From contig CM036168.1 of NCBI GenBank assembly GCA_020631735.1, positions 97,196,932 to 97,260,931 of the forward strand: a DNA stretch of 64,000 nucleotides, given 5' to 3'. How positions within the stretch are numbered: the first letter of the stretch is position 1; each line of letters begins with the position of its first letter. A program made the translations under genes and the position numbers. Positions 20,401-31,871 of the stretch are shown in pieces. The notes below the pieces were generated by a model, which was not told where the DNA came from, ran no database searches, and saw nothing but the letters and a program-made list of their open reading frames with translations. Source of the DNA: Saccharum officinarum (taxonomy: Eukaryota > Streptophyta > Magnoliopsida > Poales > Poaceae).

Positions 20401-22350
20401 TGTACCAAATGCAGAATGGGAAGGTACAAATTTAACGAACAAAGCAACCGTGACCTCTATCTGTCTTGTGCCCTTTATGTGTCTCCCTGTTTCTCGTCTC
20501 TTATGGGTTTCATCTCTAGCCTACCCCAACTTGCTTGGGACAAAAGGCTATGTTGTTGTTGTTGTTGTTGTATAAACAGAAGCAACATGTAAACAGAGTT
20601 CTGATTCCTAGGGTGTAGTGGCTGAGTGTTTTGTTGGTAGTGCTTTCCCATATGTACCCAGCACGCATGTCAACTAAGTGTGGATGGGTTATATTTCTAA
20701 AACCTCCCTCCTTAATGCAATGATACACAGCTCTCCAGCATATTCGAGGAAAAAAGTTGAGATTCCATAATTTCCAGTTCCACTTGAAATCAGGTTAAAT
20801 AAAGGAATTCAGTAGTATAAGTATGACAAAAGAATAAAAGATTTCCAGCACACCCCCAACAAGTTACTTACAGAAGGTGGATCAAAGACAGACTTGGCCA
20901 CATTTATCTTTTGCAATGTTGTACCAGAACCAACAGTGTTCTGCATCAGATAGCAAAAATTGACGTGAGACACCATAGTAGTGAGTGCTCCCAGAGAGGA
21001 AAATGAAAGATGGCATCAATGAGAATCCTTTTAATTACACATGGCAGTATTTGTAAAAAAAAATATACACAACAAGAAACTTCTGTCAGAACAAAATCAC
21101 TGGCATATTAATAGAAATAAGATACAAGTTTTGTAAAGAGATTCTGAATATTATCATAGCAGACAACACTGTACTTTTGCACTTCCAATGTATTACACAA
21201 TGGCTAATTTTGACTTCAAATATTGTTGGGAGGAGTCCAGAAGTGAGAGGAAGCATCTCTGAAATGTTAAATTAATAATATTAGAGAATAGTCAACAGTG
21301 AACAGTCCAAGAATCACCATAGGGTCTGGGGACACAAAGAGAGAGTTAATGTGGACCTCGTTTTCAACTCTTGGGTTGATAAGAAATTCTAAAGGCAAGT
21401 AACACATGGAACCATGACAAGAAGATTTATATTCATTTGATCCTTTCGTTCTACAGAATGAGCGCATATTTCATATGGGCAACAGATAGTATGATTCAGT
21501 ATGAATAAAAAAGAAATGTTGATCTTAGACCTGAACGTAGTCCATCCACCGCAATACATGCGGATATTTCTGCCACTCGCTGTCACTAACACGAATCTGA
21601 AACAAGCAAGGCAACTACAAGTTTAACAAATTTGCAACATTTGTTTATAACATAGGATACAAGAACAGAGAAGGAAAACAGTACACATCAAAACACATAA
21701 CATTTCAAACAAAACCTTACAAACCCCACTTAGAACAAAAAGAACTAATACTCCCCCAGTTACAAAAGTAGATGTTTTCATCACTTTGGAATATGTGTGG
21801 TACAATATTTTGCAATTTGTATGCGAAAATGCATAAGCCACAGTTTTCACTAAAATTACTTCTATTAAATTATTAAATGTCTACAGGAACATAGACTTAG
21901 TACTTATTAAGCTTTCAGTAAAGATGGACCGAGGTCTTTGGTCTAAAATACATAGGATTACAGAGAGAAAGAGAGACATAGAGCGCAAAAGAATGGCAAA
22001 TTTGACGTTTGATGAAAGTTGCAGCATTGCAAAAAAAAAAAAGATAAAAGTTACATGATCATACCACAAAGGGATGAACAGTTGCAAACACATCATTATC
22101 AGCAGCTGATAGTTTAAAACCATCACCCAGTAGTACGGACTTCTGGGACAAATCCTGATTCAGACTATCAAGCAATGCATGCTGTTTTCCATCACTTGCA
22201 GTAAAATCGCTGCAAAATTTTACCCATTTCTTCACCTATCAATGAAGAAAATGAAGACGTGTTACATGTGCAACAGCAACTAGCAAGTGGGTTTGGTGTT
22301 GAAAAGGTCATTACCTCATCCTGAGATGAGTCCACGACATGTGAAGACAT
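17493..22350 (-). CDS. AIMP1: AIMP1-like protein (tRNA-binding, aminoacyl-tRNA synthetase complex factor)
   Basis: Eleven coding exons on the reverse strand, all with GT/AG borders: 22350-22315, 22235-22065, 21596-21531, 20940-20872, 20264-20148, 19786-19575, 19481-19391, 19271-19203, 18372-18281, 17853-17790, 17597-17493. They sum to 1,092 bases, one open frame of 363 residues plus stop. Residues 13-91 form a GST-C-like helical region (VKKWVKFCSDF; EWQKYPHVLRWMDYVQ). Residues 115-200 are a Lys-rich linker. From about 202 there is an EMAPII/Arc1p-type OB fold (VGLIRKAWKHPSAD; VVLITNVKPGKLRDVMSAG; VLCASTEDHTAVEPLIPPEG), then the C-terminal extension (FDGKPEDVLNPKKKQLDKI; ATFKGVPFTTSAGPC). Such proteins bind tRNA non-specifically and assist synthetases in the cytosol. 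The start is the first ATG in the first coding exon; no upstream in-frame ATG exists in that exon. Length is close to that of plant homologues. It appears intact. Confidence 0.92.
18825..18902 (+). repeat. SINE/L1-type 3' tail in AIMP1-like intron
   Basis: Sequence CTTCTTAATTTAGTGATACG, then a CAGCTCTC...GTGCTCGAG block and an A run. The same tail ends the repeat at 20,590-20,757. Grass SINEs and their partner L1 LINEs share 3' tails of this kind, which is how I interpret it. Confidence 0.5.
20450..20575 (+). mobile_element. RTE LINE 3' tail fragment in AIMP1-like intron
   Basis: Plus-strand copy of the last ~125 bases of the RTE element found at 15,980-16,110 (inverted there). It includes CATCTCTAGCCTACCCCAAC and ends in a (TTG)n run before GTATA. 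It is very short, as in strong 5' truncation, and lies wholly within the intron 20,265-20,871. Confidence 0.8.
20590..20757 (+). mobile_element. Putative SINE in AIMP1-like intron
   Basis: About 165 bases starting CTAGGGTGTAGTGGCTGAGTG, which resembles a tRNA-derived A-box region. It ends with the same tail as 18,825-18,902 (CTTAATGCAATGATACACAG, then ATTCGAGGAAAAAAG). Length and A-rich end fit a SINE, but I cannot name the family. Confidence 0.45.
21750..21785. repeat. Possible Stowaway-like MITE end
   Basis: TACTCCCCCAGTTACAAAAG resembles the CTCCCTCCGTTYC terminal repeat of Stowaway MITEs. A matching opposite end is not evident, so this may be a fragment or chance likeness. It lies in the intron 21,597-22,064. 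Confidence 0.3.
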
Positions 22351-23366
22351 GCTTGCAATATTACTCTCTTCAATGTTTGTATTGGATAAAGTGGTCTGTA
22401 CAAAAAAAACAAAAAAAATCAGTAACAACTTCCAGCCAAAATAGCCAACCTGTGCAAATAAAGTTTCTAATTTAAAATATGGGCAAAGTTTAGTCAATTA
22501 AACAAGCAAGAAAAACAATAAGGTATAGGTTCACAGAGTTAAAGCACAGTATATGGAACTAAGATAAAACCATTGCTAGGAATAAATGTGTGTATTATGG
22601 AGCAGATAAATCAGCCATCTATACAATACAAAAACATAAGTGGTGCAAAACAATTTTCTTTAGATCCAATGTAAAATCCTAGTTAAAATGTCAGCACTGT
22701 ACCAAGCAGAAGGCATTGTTTCGATAGATAGGTCAAAGCATTATAGCATCTGCCATAAAGCCTAAACAGCTGAACTGGTAACAAAACAACTAGCAAGCAA
22801 CAAATAATAAATCAAATCCACAAGCTGGAATTCATCATCTCAAGCTTCATCTCTATGTGACTATAAACTATACCATGTTCTAGTTGTGTTGCAAACAGTA
22901 GTCAAAAAACGCTGTAGCTAACTGGGTGTTTAGCTCACACGCCATCTTGGAAATTACTAAACACCCTTCATCTATCTACTTAGCTAAATACCCAATTGTA
23001 GCCAGATTAATCAACAACACAGAATTCCTTCAGCCTGATCGGTACCGTTGCTGCAGATGCAGCTGCGGCTGCTGGAGTCGTAAGTCTTGGCTACAGTTTT
23101 AGTGTACCGTCTGTCTACGGCTACTGCAGCCACAGCTGCAGCAATCACAGCCGAGCGGATGACAATAAAAGACATGGGTGTAAACATGTACACCCGATAA
23201 TTTTTGCAAAAAGAAAAATCGAAGCTAGTAGGCATAACACTACGGAGTACATATATAGAACAGATCCGAATGCAAATGGCTTAAGTTAGATTTTGGGTGC
23301 TCAGTTTCGCACAGAGCCACATAAGGAAAGGAAGAGAAGGGGTAGGCGTACTTGCTGGGCGCTTAC

Positions 23367-23520
23367 CACCGGCGAAGGCCCCGAAGAAGACCTGGGCACC
23401 TGGCGTAGGTCGGCGGCGGCGGCGGTCGCCCAATCGTCGCTACGAGAGAGGAAGAGGGAAAGGGCACGCGGGGGCACGGAAGAGACCACGACACACAGGT
23501 AGTGATGGCTTAAGCCATCT
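23367..23520 (-). other. Probable 5' UTR exon of the AIMP1-like gene
   Basis: GC-rich, CTCTTCC-rich sequence on the reverse strand ending at a good donor (GGTG then GTAAGC at 23,366-23,361). No ATG is present in it, and the next acceptor is the one before 22,395. The upstream end is a guess; transcript data would fix it. Confidence 0.5.
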
Positions 23521-26399
23521 CTTCCTGCGACGGAAAGTTGAGTCCAGTTGGGCCGAATTGATATTAGTTAAGCTTGGGCTTGGTTTCTACAGATGAGATG
23601 ATATGGGCTACAACTTTGTTTCCGGTATTTGGATTTTGGGTTGGGCCTATTTTTGTTTGGGCTCTGCCAACTCTAGAAACGATGGGCTCTTCTAACTATC
23701 GGGAGTATTCTTCTAGACGAAGGGGACGAAGTGCTTTGTGCTGCCGGTGACCGCCCTTCCGCTGAAATTATAAGCCGGCTGAAAAACACTGTTAGTTTAT
23801 TTTTTTGAGAAAAAATACTATTCTGACTGAAAAAATAAGTTAAATAAGACTGATTATAAGCCAGATAAACAGGCGTGGTCGGTAGCGGCATGCCGATGCC
23901 GGCGTTCACGCTTTTCCTCGAAACTGGTGCCTGGAGAAGTGGTGAACTGGTGATGTAGAGGACTCGAAAACCCAGGTCAAACAACGCAGTTACACAGGCG
24001 ACGACGACAACCTCACGCCCGCGTTTCAAGGCACAACGTCCTATTCGGGCCGGCCATGCGCGCGGCTGTGGCGGTAGCGCTGTGCTGCTGTTGGAGGAGG
24101 TGGTTGACATTTGGCAATCTGGCGCGAGAATCTAATGCGGTGGTGGGCAAAGTACAAGGCCGCATGATGCGACGCCGTCCGCACATGGGCAGGTCACGCT
24201 TCGCCCAATCGCCCCGGAACGAGGGCGGGCGGCGACGACGCCGACGCACCGACGCCGACGCCAATCAGGCTCCACCGTGGACGTAAAAACGTTCAGCAGT
24301 GTCGTCCACCGCCTTCGTCTCAGCGGAGACTCCGACCACTTCTATAGTTTGTGGGTATTCGTAAAGTCCGACGTAACTCCGATCCTAAAAACACAGCTCC
24401 GCTCCTAATTTTGTCAGGCAAATGCCCCAACTCCACGAACTTTAAATCTGTCTAAAACATGTATCTAGCTCTCGGATTCAATTCATGGAGCACCCCAAGG
24501 GGTGTCCTGAAAACTCTAATTTCCTGAAGTTGAAGAAAAATACTGCCACTTGTTACACAACAATAAGATGCAATTTTTCATTTTAGCCCTCATTTATGTT
24601 TCAATAATTATATAAGTCCATCTCAGAGTTGAAGCTCTGCCAAACGGTTTGACGAGAGCTCAGCTCCAACATAGAGTTGCTCCATGGACCATGGTGGAGT
24701 GTCTGATCTTGAGCTATGTTTTCATAGGCTGAGCCCTGCTAAACAGGTCCTTTTCTTTCTCTCTTGTACATTTACTTCAGGAAATCAATCCTACATCTTA
24801 TTTTTCCCACATCCTTCCACCTTAGATTGGCACGATGGATACACGCGTGTATTTATCCGCTTGACTGGTTGATTTATCCAAGTACCAAAAGATTAGGAGG
24901 TGCGGTTGGGAGTTGTTGGAGATATCTTTTTTTAATCTTGCCAAAAATCATGGATTTGAGGATTGTTTTCAGAACTTTTGGAGATGCTTTAAGGTGATTC
25001 AGCTATACAGCTAATGCTTACATGTCTTCCTTTCTCATCGTGAGAAGGGTTTCAAATTTATTCTATACTTTTAAAAGTATATGTACTTAGGATACACCCC
25101 ACTGTCATGCAATTCCCTAAAATAGGTAAAATAAATAGAAAAACTACATACGATTAAGGTATCTGAATTAGAGAAACAATGGTGAAGACAACATGTTTGA
25201 GACGCCTCACATGCCTTATTTCCAAGTTCATCGGCAAGCAAGGCATATGGGTTTAGCTTGGCATCAATTGTGTATTTGTCACTAGACATTTATTACAATA
25301 CAAAATATTTAAATTGTTTAAGACGTACAACGAAAATACTCTCATTAATTATTGGAATCGTCTGTGGACCTGCATATATGCTTTCTTGTTTATACACAAT
25401 GCAAGTGTTCAGTATTTCTACCTTGAAAAACAAAAGCTTTTAGCACCCTTCCTCAGTATATGATTCAGAAATCATCTTTTAATATAAATTCCCGTAGCAA
25501 CGCGCAGGTAAATCATCTAGTTCAATGTACGTTGGATGCTTTGAGTTCTGTGTTGAGAGGGTGTATTATATGTTATGGACCCCATTAGTTTGTTCAGGGC
25601 CCAGTTACATAGCCAAGACACTTGTGAGATAATGGTTAGACCCATTTGTAACTCATAGATGCTCTTTTGTAAATACAAGCCCCAGCAGCGGAAATTATGA
25701 AAATCTCCGCTCCCACCTCTCCTACAAAAGGAGAAGAATGGGGAGGTGGAGAGAGACAAGTTTGTTGTGACCAGTTTCTATGCTGTTTGCAAGGCTTTTG
25801 CTCTAGCTTGATTCCATTTTGTTTTGTTTTGTTCTAAGTATTGCTCAAGTTCATTTAGTCACCAGTTGGCTAGAGTGAACTTATGAGTTAGTCATTAGTA
25901 CTTTAGGATAGATTTTGGGGCAGCACCATATTTGAAAGAAAATTAGAATCGGCTTAAATTCACCCCCCTCCTTCCGGTCGTCCAGTTTGGTCCTTAAAAC
26001 AACAATAGGTTACTAGAGCTTCTTCTTGCGAAGGATCTACCAGTATTTCCATGTTTAAATGATGTTTGAATTGGAAGTTCTGGGAGATGGCTCGTCTCTT
26101 TCCTCTCGACACGGGTGACATGGGTAACACGGGCGACACAGCCGACCCTGGCAGGAGGGGCCATGGCGACGGGAGCGGCGGGTTCTCCAAGTGGGTAAAC
26201 CAGGTGGGGGCGGGTCCTCTGGTGTTATAGTGACTAAAATTTGACATGTCATTATATTGCACTGCAAAGCATCCATGATTAAGGCAACTATGTTGTGCAT
26301 CAACTAAAACGAGTTTACATTTCTTAGGTTGGATGTGCTTCTGAGATGTGTAAATCGAACCGAAAACCCTAATTTCGAATGTCACTGCAAATACTTAGT
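23521..26399. other. Intergenic sequence with no confident gene
   Basis: No coding frame with recognisable domains. A short stretch at about 23,765-23,880 has repeated ATTATAAGCC units like grass non-autonomous DNA-element ends (weak). From 24,338 on, the sequence recurs inverted at the right end of the window (to 64,000). A reverse-strand frame at 26,385-25,960 is Pro-rich and unrecognised. Confidence 0.5.
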
Positions 26400-29300
26400 T
26401 TGTGCCCTACGTAATTTGAGGTGTATGACTGTGTTATACACTAGTGTCAAGTGTATGGTATGAACTCAAGTCCAACCCATAAAATGAAGCTTCAAGTTTG
26501 AGTTTGAATTTGGAATCCAAAACTTGTTGCGAGTTTTCCGATCCGAATTTGGACTCAAATTTGAGGAATTATTAAAAGATTTTCTGAAGTCAACCTGGTC
26601 AACCAAGAGTGGCATTTGGTCAAACATGTGATGCTTGACTCAATGATGCCCTTGGATGATTGTGGGATCACTAAATACTCAACAATTAAGTAGCAACAAG
26701 TTTCAATTTGAAATTCTTCCAAAAACCCTAAAATCCAAAACCCTAATTTTACCCCTTTTTGAATAATTCAAAATCTAAGCAAAGTTTGGGAAAAAGTTTA
26801 AAACCAAGTTTGTAAATATTTTCAAAGGGCTACAAGTTTCGTGTTTTGAGTTTTCAAAGTTTCAGTGTAAAATTTTGAGTAATTTTGAAAAGAAGCAAAA
26901 TTCAAATTTGACCCCTTTTCATCCCAAAACCCAAATTTCAAAATGGAGGCAAAATTTGAGAATAGTTTGAATAGAAAAGTTGTAGGTCTTGGCTATATGT
27001 ACAACTTTGGTATTTTGAGTTTTTGAAGTTTCAATATAAAATTTAAAGTAATTTCTAAATTACCAAATTCTAGAAAAATATCCCTTTTTGATTTCAAATT
27101 CAAATTTCAAAATCCAGGCTGAATTTGAAAAAGTTTTGAACATGAAACTTGTAGAGCTTGAAATTCTGAAGATTTCATATTTTGGGATTTTTTTTTCTAG
27201 TCACTACATGATTTTGGGAGTAATTTCAAAATTTCCGAGTAGAATTTGGTGTTAGGGGGGTGCTACAGTGACCGACGAATCATGGCCGGGCAGCGCGCGG
27301 CATGGGTGCCAGCGAGCCGCCGTGGCCTTCGGCCATCTTCTAGGCATGCTGCGGTCACCAGCTGTCGCCCGCATGGCGCCTTATTGTTGCTCGGCCACCC
27401 CTTTAAAAGCCCGAGGACGTGGTCGTTTTCTTCTTCCTTTTCTCTCTTTTTGTTGTCGCCACCGCTCGCTGCTGCCGCCGTCGAGCCGCCTCCGGCTAAG
27501 ACGACCGCGTCAACCCACTCGCCTCACTCCCGCGCATCTCTTGGACCCGCTAGCACCTGTCCCACTCGCCCGGAGGACCAGCATCGCAGCTTCCTTCCTC
27601 ATCTCCGGTGACTGAGCGTCACAGTGCCGCCTCACCGTGGCCAGCCGCCTCTGCTGCCTCTCCGCGCTTACCGTTTGCTCAGCCGTGTTCGTGGTGAGCC
27701 ACTGATGCTCCATGTTCTCTCAATTGAGTCGTTACCGGCCCTGCTCGCCGGAGGGGCGTGAGCCGCGGCTACCGAGCCGCCATGGCCAGCGTGGGGGGTT
27801 TCCGAGGGTCTGCTGCCATGTCGGGTGTCTGAGGGAGTTCGTGAGGTTGAGTTGGTTGCGGTGGTCAGGCTAGTTGGTCAGGGTCTTGTCGTCGGCGTCG
27901 TGGTCATCGGCCGGTCACCGTGCCGCCATGGTCAGGCCGCGGGAAGAGAGCGGGAGGGCGAGAAGAGCAGGCGGGAGGAGGGGGATGACGGGCGGGGTCG
28001 CCTCGTGAGCGAGAGAGAGAGAGAGGGGGGAGTGCGCGCGCGCAAGCGGGCCGCGCGGCCTAGCCTTGCTGGGCCGAACGCGAGCGAGCGCGAGGAGGCC
28101 GCGCGCGCGGTGGGCCGGTTGGACCAAGTAGGAGAGAAGAGGCGCAGCAGGCTGCGTTGGTGATATTTTGTTTTTCCTTTTTCAAAAATAGTAAATAGTA
28201 ATAGTTTTTGTTTATTTCAATGGAATTTTTGTAAAGCTCCAAATGTATTGAAAATTTTTTGTAAGCTTTTCAGAGTGTAAACTATTTAGAAAAAATATGA
28301 AATGTAAATTTTGATTACTTTTTGTAAGTTATTTAATTAGCTCAATTAATTATTAAATGATTTTTTCATAATTTTTCTAGGCTTAGTTGTCCAAAAATTA
28401 TGAAAATTGTTTTGTTACTTAGTTATGATGTGAACTTCCTAAATTAAAAATTTAAGCTTAATTGGACAACTTTAATTTTATTCTTAATTTATGCCTTATT
28501 AGTTAATTAGTTAAACATGTAATTAGGGCTTAATGACTTAGGATTGTTTGACTTTGGGATTGAGTGTTGACTTTGGGTCATTAACACGTAATGACCTTTA
28601 GAACCTTTAATTGATTGTTTGAGCTCTCATAATCTTGTTGTTAGGGCTTAATTGGTTTTAATTCATGTGATTAACAAAAGTCGTTAACGTGGTAGTTAAA
28701 CTAATGAAACTCTACTTTCGGGATTAGGTTAGTGTTGTTGTTTACAACGATACCGTGAAGGAAAGTTGTACTCAACTTTGTAATCGTGTTCTGCATTCAC
28801 CGAGCATCATGTTTCATATCTCATCATTTTGAACATATATTGTCGTCACGTGTAGTCCCCGTAAACGAGGAGAGTACCGAAGTGGAATCTGTCCCCGAAG
28901 GAGAGCCAACGTCCGTGGAGGTGGGATTTGGCATCTGTGGAACTGACCCCGAACCTAAAATCCCTGTCGACCAAGGCAAGCCTCGAATGCATCTAAACCT
29001 TGTGTTTTGAAAAGCTTTACTTTACTTTATTAATGCCTTGTTGCATTCGGTAATAGGAGTGGAGTGATAACCTAATTACTGCATTACTATCCTTGATACT
29101 TCAATATTATTCTTGTTACTGTTTAATTTAAAAATGCTTAGTATGCTTAGCCTTTCTTAATGAGAAAACTTTGAAAATATTTTACAAAGTTTAAAGGGTT
29201 GTGTGGAACAACTGAATGAATGAATTATGATGTTAATTTGAGATCGGTCGGTGGACTTGCATCGGGAAGGAGTCCCAATGTAGTGTCTCCGATTGTGTCG

Positions 29301-30367
29301 GTAAAGGACCGTACCGTTGTAGGCCCGCCTGTGTTTTAAGACTTTGTAACTGATCACATGCTCTGGTAAGCCTAAGACCTCGGTAATGCTATCATGTGAA
29401 CGGCCAATCGCGCACTGGGAGTGGAGAGATGGCGAGAGTAGTGTGTACCCTCGTGGCCAAGGGTCGGATTGGAGGTGTATTGTACTCTCGAGTGGCGTTG
29501 GACCCGTTCACGTGTTGGAGGATCCAAGTGAAGGTTGATATATGTTGGTTAAAATCCTACATATGTTGTGTGGTTAGAGATCCCCAGCTAGGTATAATCG
29601 ATTCAAATCGTCGTTGCTCCTCGGTTAAGGAGACTCGATCGCTGACCTACATCGTAGTTAACAAGTGGAACCTTGGTCGGAGAGTAAGAAAGAAGTGATA
29701 TGAATTGTCTGGTCTAGATTAGAATCACTTACATTCTATTGATGATTAATACTAAAATAAAATATTGCTCTTAAGGATTCACTATTAGTAGCTTTTATGC
29801 AAAAGAACCTTGAACCTCGCTAGAACCTTACCTTGATTCCCCCTGAGCCTGCATTCCTGAGTCTACTCTACCTTTTTGGTCGGTTAAGTCTTGTGGAGTA
29901 CTTTTGTACTCAGGGTTTGTTGAACCCCTGTTGCAGGTGCATCTCATGAACAGGTTTGTTTCGGACCCTGCTGCATGACCGTCTTCACGGTAAGCGACGA
30001 CGAGTAGTTTGTCTGGCTCTTAGGCAGAGCACTACGTTTTGGTGTTTGTAATAAAGTTACTAATGCTACTCCACTACTATGGTTGTAATAACTAAACTTA
30101 AAGTTTGTAATTTTGGAACGAAAGGTTTGTAAACTTATGTTATGTAAGACTTCCGCACTTTTACTCTGATGTAATTTATTATATAAAATGTTGTAATACT
30201 GTGATGCCTCTAAAATGTGATCCTGCTCGGAAGTTCGTGGATGATTTGGGTATCCTGAGGACACCCGACATACTTCTTAAGTTCTATGGTACGCATGTAT
30301 GTTATTAGAGGTCTTTAAGACAATGATAAGTATATGTGGGCCACATAATTTAGGAGGTTCTGCCACA
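26400..30367 (+). mobile_element. Long gypsy-like LTR, probably a solo LTR
   Basis: About 4 kb ending CTGCCACA at 30,367. Its order of parts parallels the clear gypsy LTR at 48,401-51,229. There is an AT-rich start with three degenerate ~115-base units (26,790-27,210), then a TATA-like TTTAAAAG at about 27,409, a GC-rich leader, long AT-rich sequence, and an R/U5-like end with AATAAAG at about 30,049. No primer binding site or gag follows, which suggests a solo LTR. The left border is uncertain by tens of bases, and I could not find a target duplication. The inverted copy is at 57,967-61,938. Confidence 0.5.
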
Positions 30368-30559
30368 CCGAGCGTCGGGCACAGGCTACAGTGATTGGAT
30401 CATGTGCACAGCCAGGAGGTGAGTCGTCTCCATCCTCTGCGAACTCAGTCCACGACTCGACTCCTCTGCGGTCGTTGTCCTCTAGACCTTGGCATGTGAC
30501 TAATGGGCGCGTAGACCACAACCCCATGGGGGATAAGGCTCTCAATCATACACCAACTC

Positions 30560-31871
30560 CTCATCTTCTCCCTGTTCTTCCCGTCTTCTCTAAAGGCGAA
30601 AACCCTAGCGACTCCTTTTGAGTCATGGCTGCGGGCGTGTGGAGAAGAGGGTTCGGCTTCCGCACGAGGTATGTGATCATCCTGATGAGGATCTTAGTTC
30701 TCGCCTTGTGCATCTATGGAGTGATAGCGTGGAGGTTGGAGTTTGTGAGGCGATTGCGGTGAAGGGTCCACCGGTAGCAACTCCCCTTTGTGGTGCTACT
30801 CCGGTGAGATTGTATTGGTCAACGCTAGGAGGCAATACTCAATCGTTTTCGCAGGTTCTCCGGGCTCCTTCATAGCCTGAAAAGAATATGGATCAGTGTC
30901 TGTTACTTCCAAATCGATTCAACCAAGGGTTCGAGGGGAATCAGGGTGGTGGTTTTTGCCCTAGCTAGCAAAATCAGGGGAACAGGGGGTGGATGCCCCG
31001 TGGTAACAGAGGTGGTGGAAGATTTCAAGGTGGAGATCGAGGCTATGATGAAGCTGGGAACCAATACCATCAGAAGGACAAGGTACCACAGGAGGAACAA
31101 AAGGGGGATTCGGTCACTAATCAGAAGGATGGTTCCGCTGAGGTTGAAACTTCTGTTAACAACAACACTCAGATTGTTGTCAATGATACTCAGGGGGTTT
31201 AGGATGGAGAAAACAGTGGCCGTGATGTTCCTAGAGATTCTTAAGACAGACCTCAGTTCTATCCAAGATGTGGGAAGGTTGGGCATACTGCTAATGGTTG
31301 ACCGAGTCCTGTGATATGCACTAGATGTAAGAAGGAAGGACATGTTGCAAGAGTCTGTCTGACTAAGATGCCCTGGCAATTGATTTCCCCTTTTTATGGC
31401 TTTTCTGCTTATGGTCAGGGCTTTCATGTGATTGAGAGTACTAGCAGTGATGAAGGGATAAGAGACATGTCTAATGTTGCTCTTTGTAACTGTAACTTCT
31501 GGTCAAGCCACAGCAAGGCAAATTGAAAGTGAGTTTAAGTTGAAGGTTGGGCCAAATTCTTCATGGAGATGGTTTGCTAAGAAAGTAGGAGAAGGGAAGT
31601 ACTAGATGAGATTCCTTAATGCTCAGACCATTGATGACTTAGCTCATTTCACTGAGATGAGAATGAGATCAGAGCCTGATGTTGTGATCAAGATTGAGAA
31701 ATGGAATCCTACCACTGGGTCCAAGGGGCCCCTGAATGTGGCCTGGTTCAGGATTTCTAACATTCCTCCTGAGAAGCGTTCTTACTCAAATGTATGCATG
31801 GTTGCCTCAAAGGTGGGGCTTCCCTTGGAGGTGGACAGAGATAGCCTAAACAAAAATGACTATGTCAGGGT
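30560..31871 (+). mobile_element. L1-type LINE, 5' UTR and N-terminal ORF1
   Basis: Plus-strand LINE start. After a pyrimidine-rich leader, ORF1 begins near 30,626 and is broken by several stops. Recognisable parts are a Gly/Arg/Gln-rich basic region (30,930-31,190), a degenerate zinc knuckle near 31,262 and an intact one at 31,314 (CTRCKKEGHVARVC). The conserved ORF1 region follows at 31,606-31,871 (NVAWFRISNIPPEKRSYSNV; VASKVGLPLEVDRDSLNK). ORF1 binds RNA and chaperones reverse transcription. Copia B interrupts the frame at 31,872; the LINE resumes at 44,711. The inverted copy lies at 56,463 onward. Confidence 0.85.

Noticed and set aside
25960..26385. Pro-rich 141-codon frame as a conserved protein
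   Set aside because: Its partner in the inverted copy is frameshifted within the frame, and no domain is recognisable.
27246..28163. Several GC-rich frames (27,246-27,611; 27,268-27,615; 27,825-28,163) as host genes
   Set aside because: They overlap each other in different frames, have low-complexity Ala/Arg/Ser content, and lie in the leader part of a long LTR.
30903..31427. 174-codon frame on the minus strand (also 56,907-57,431)
   Set aside because: Antisense to the LINE ORF1 basic and zinc-knuckle region, which has clear family motifs on the plus strand.
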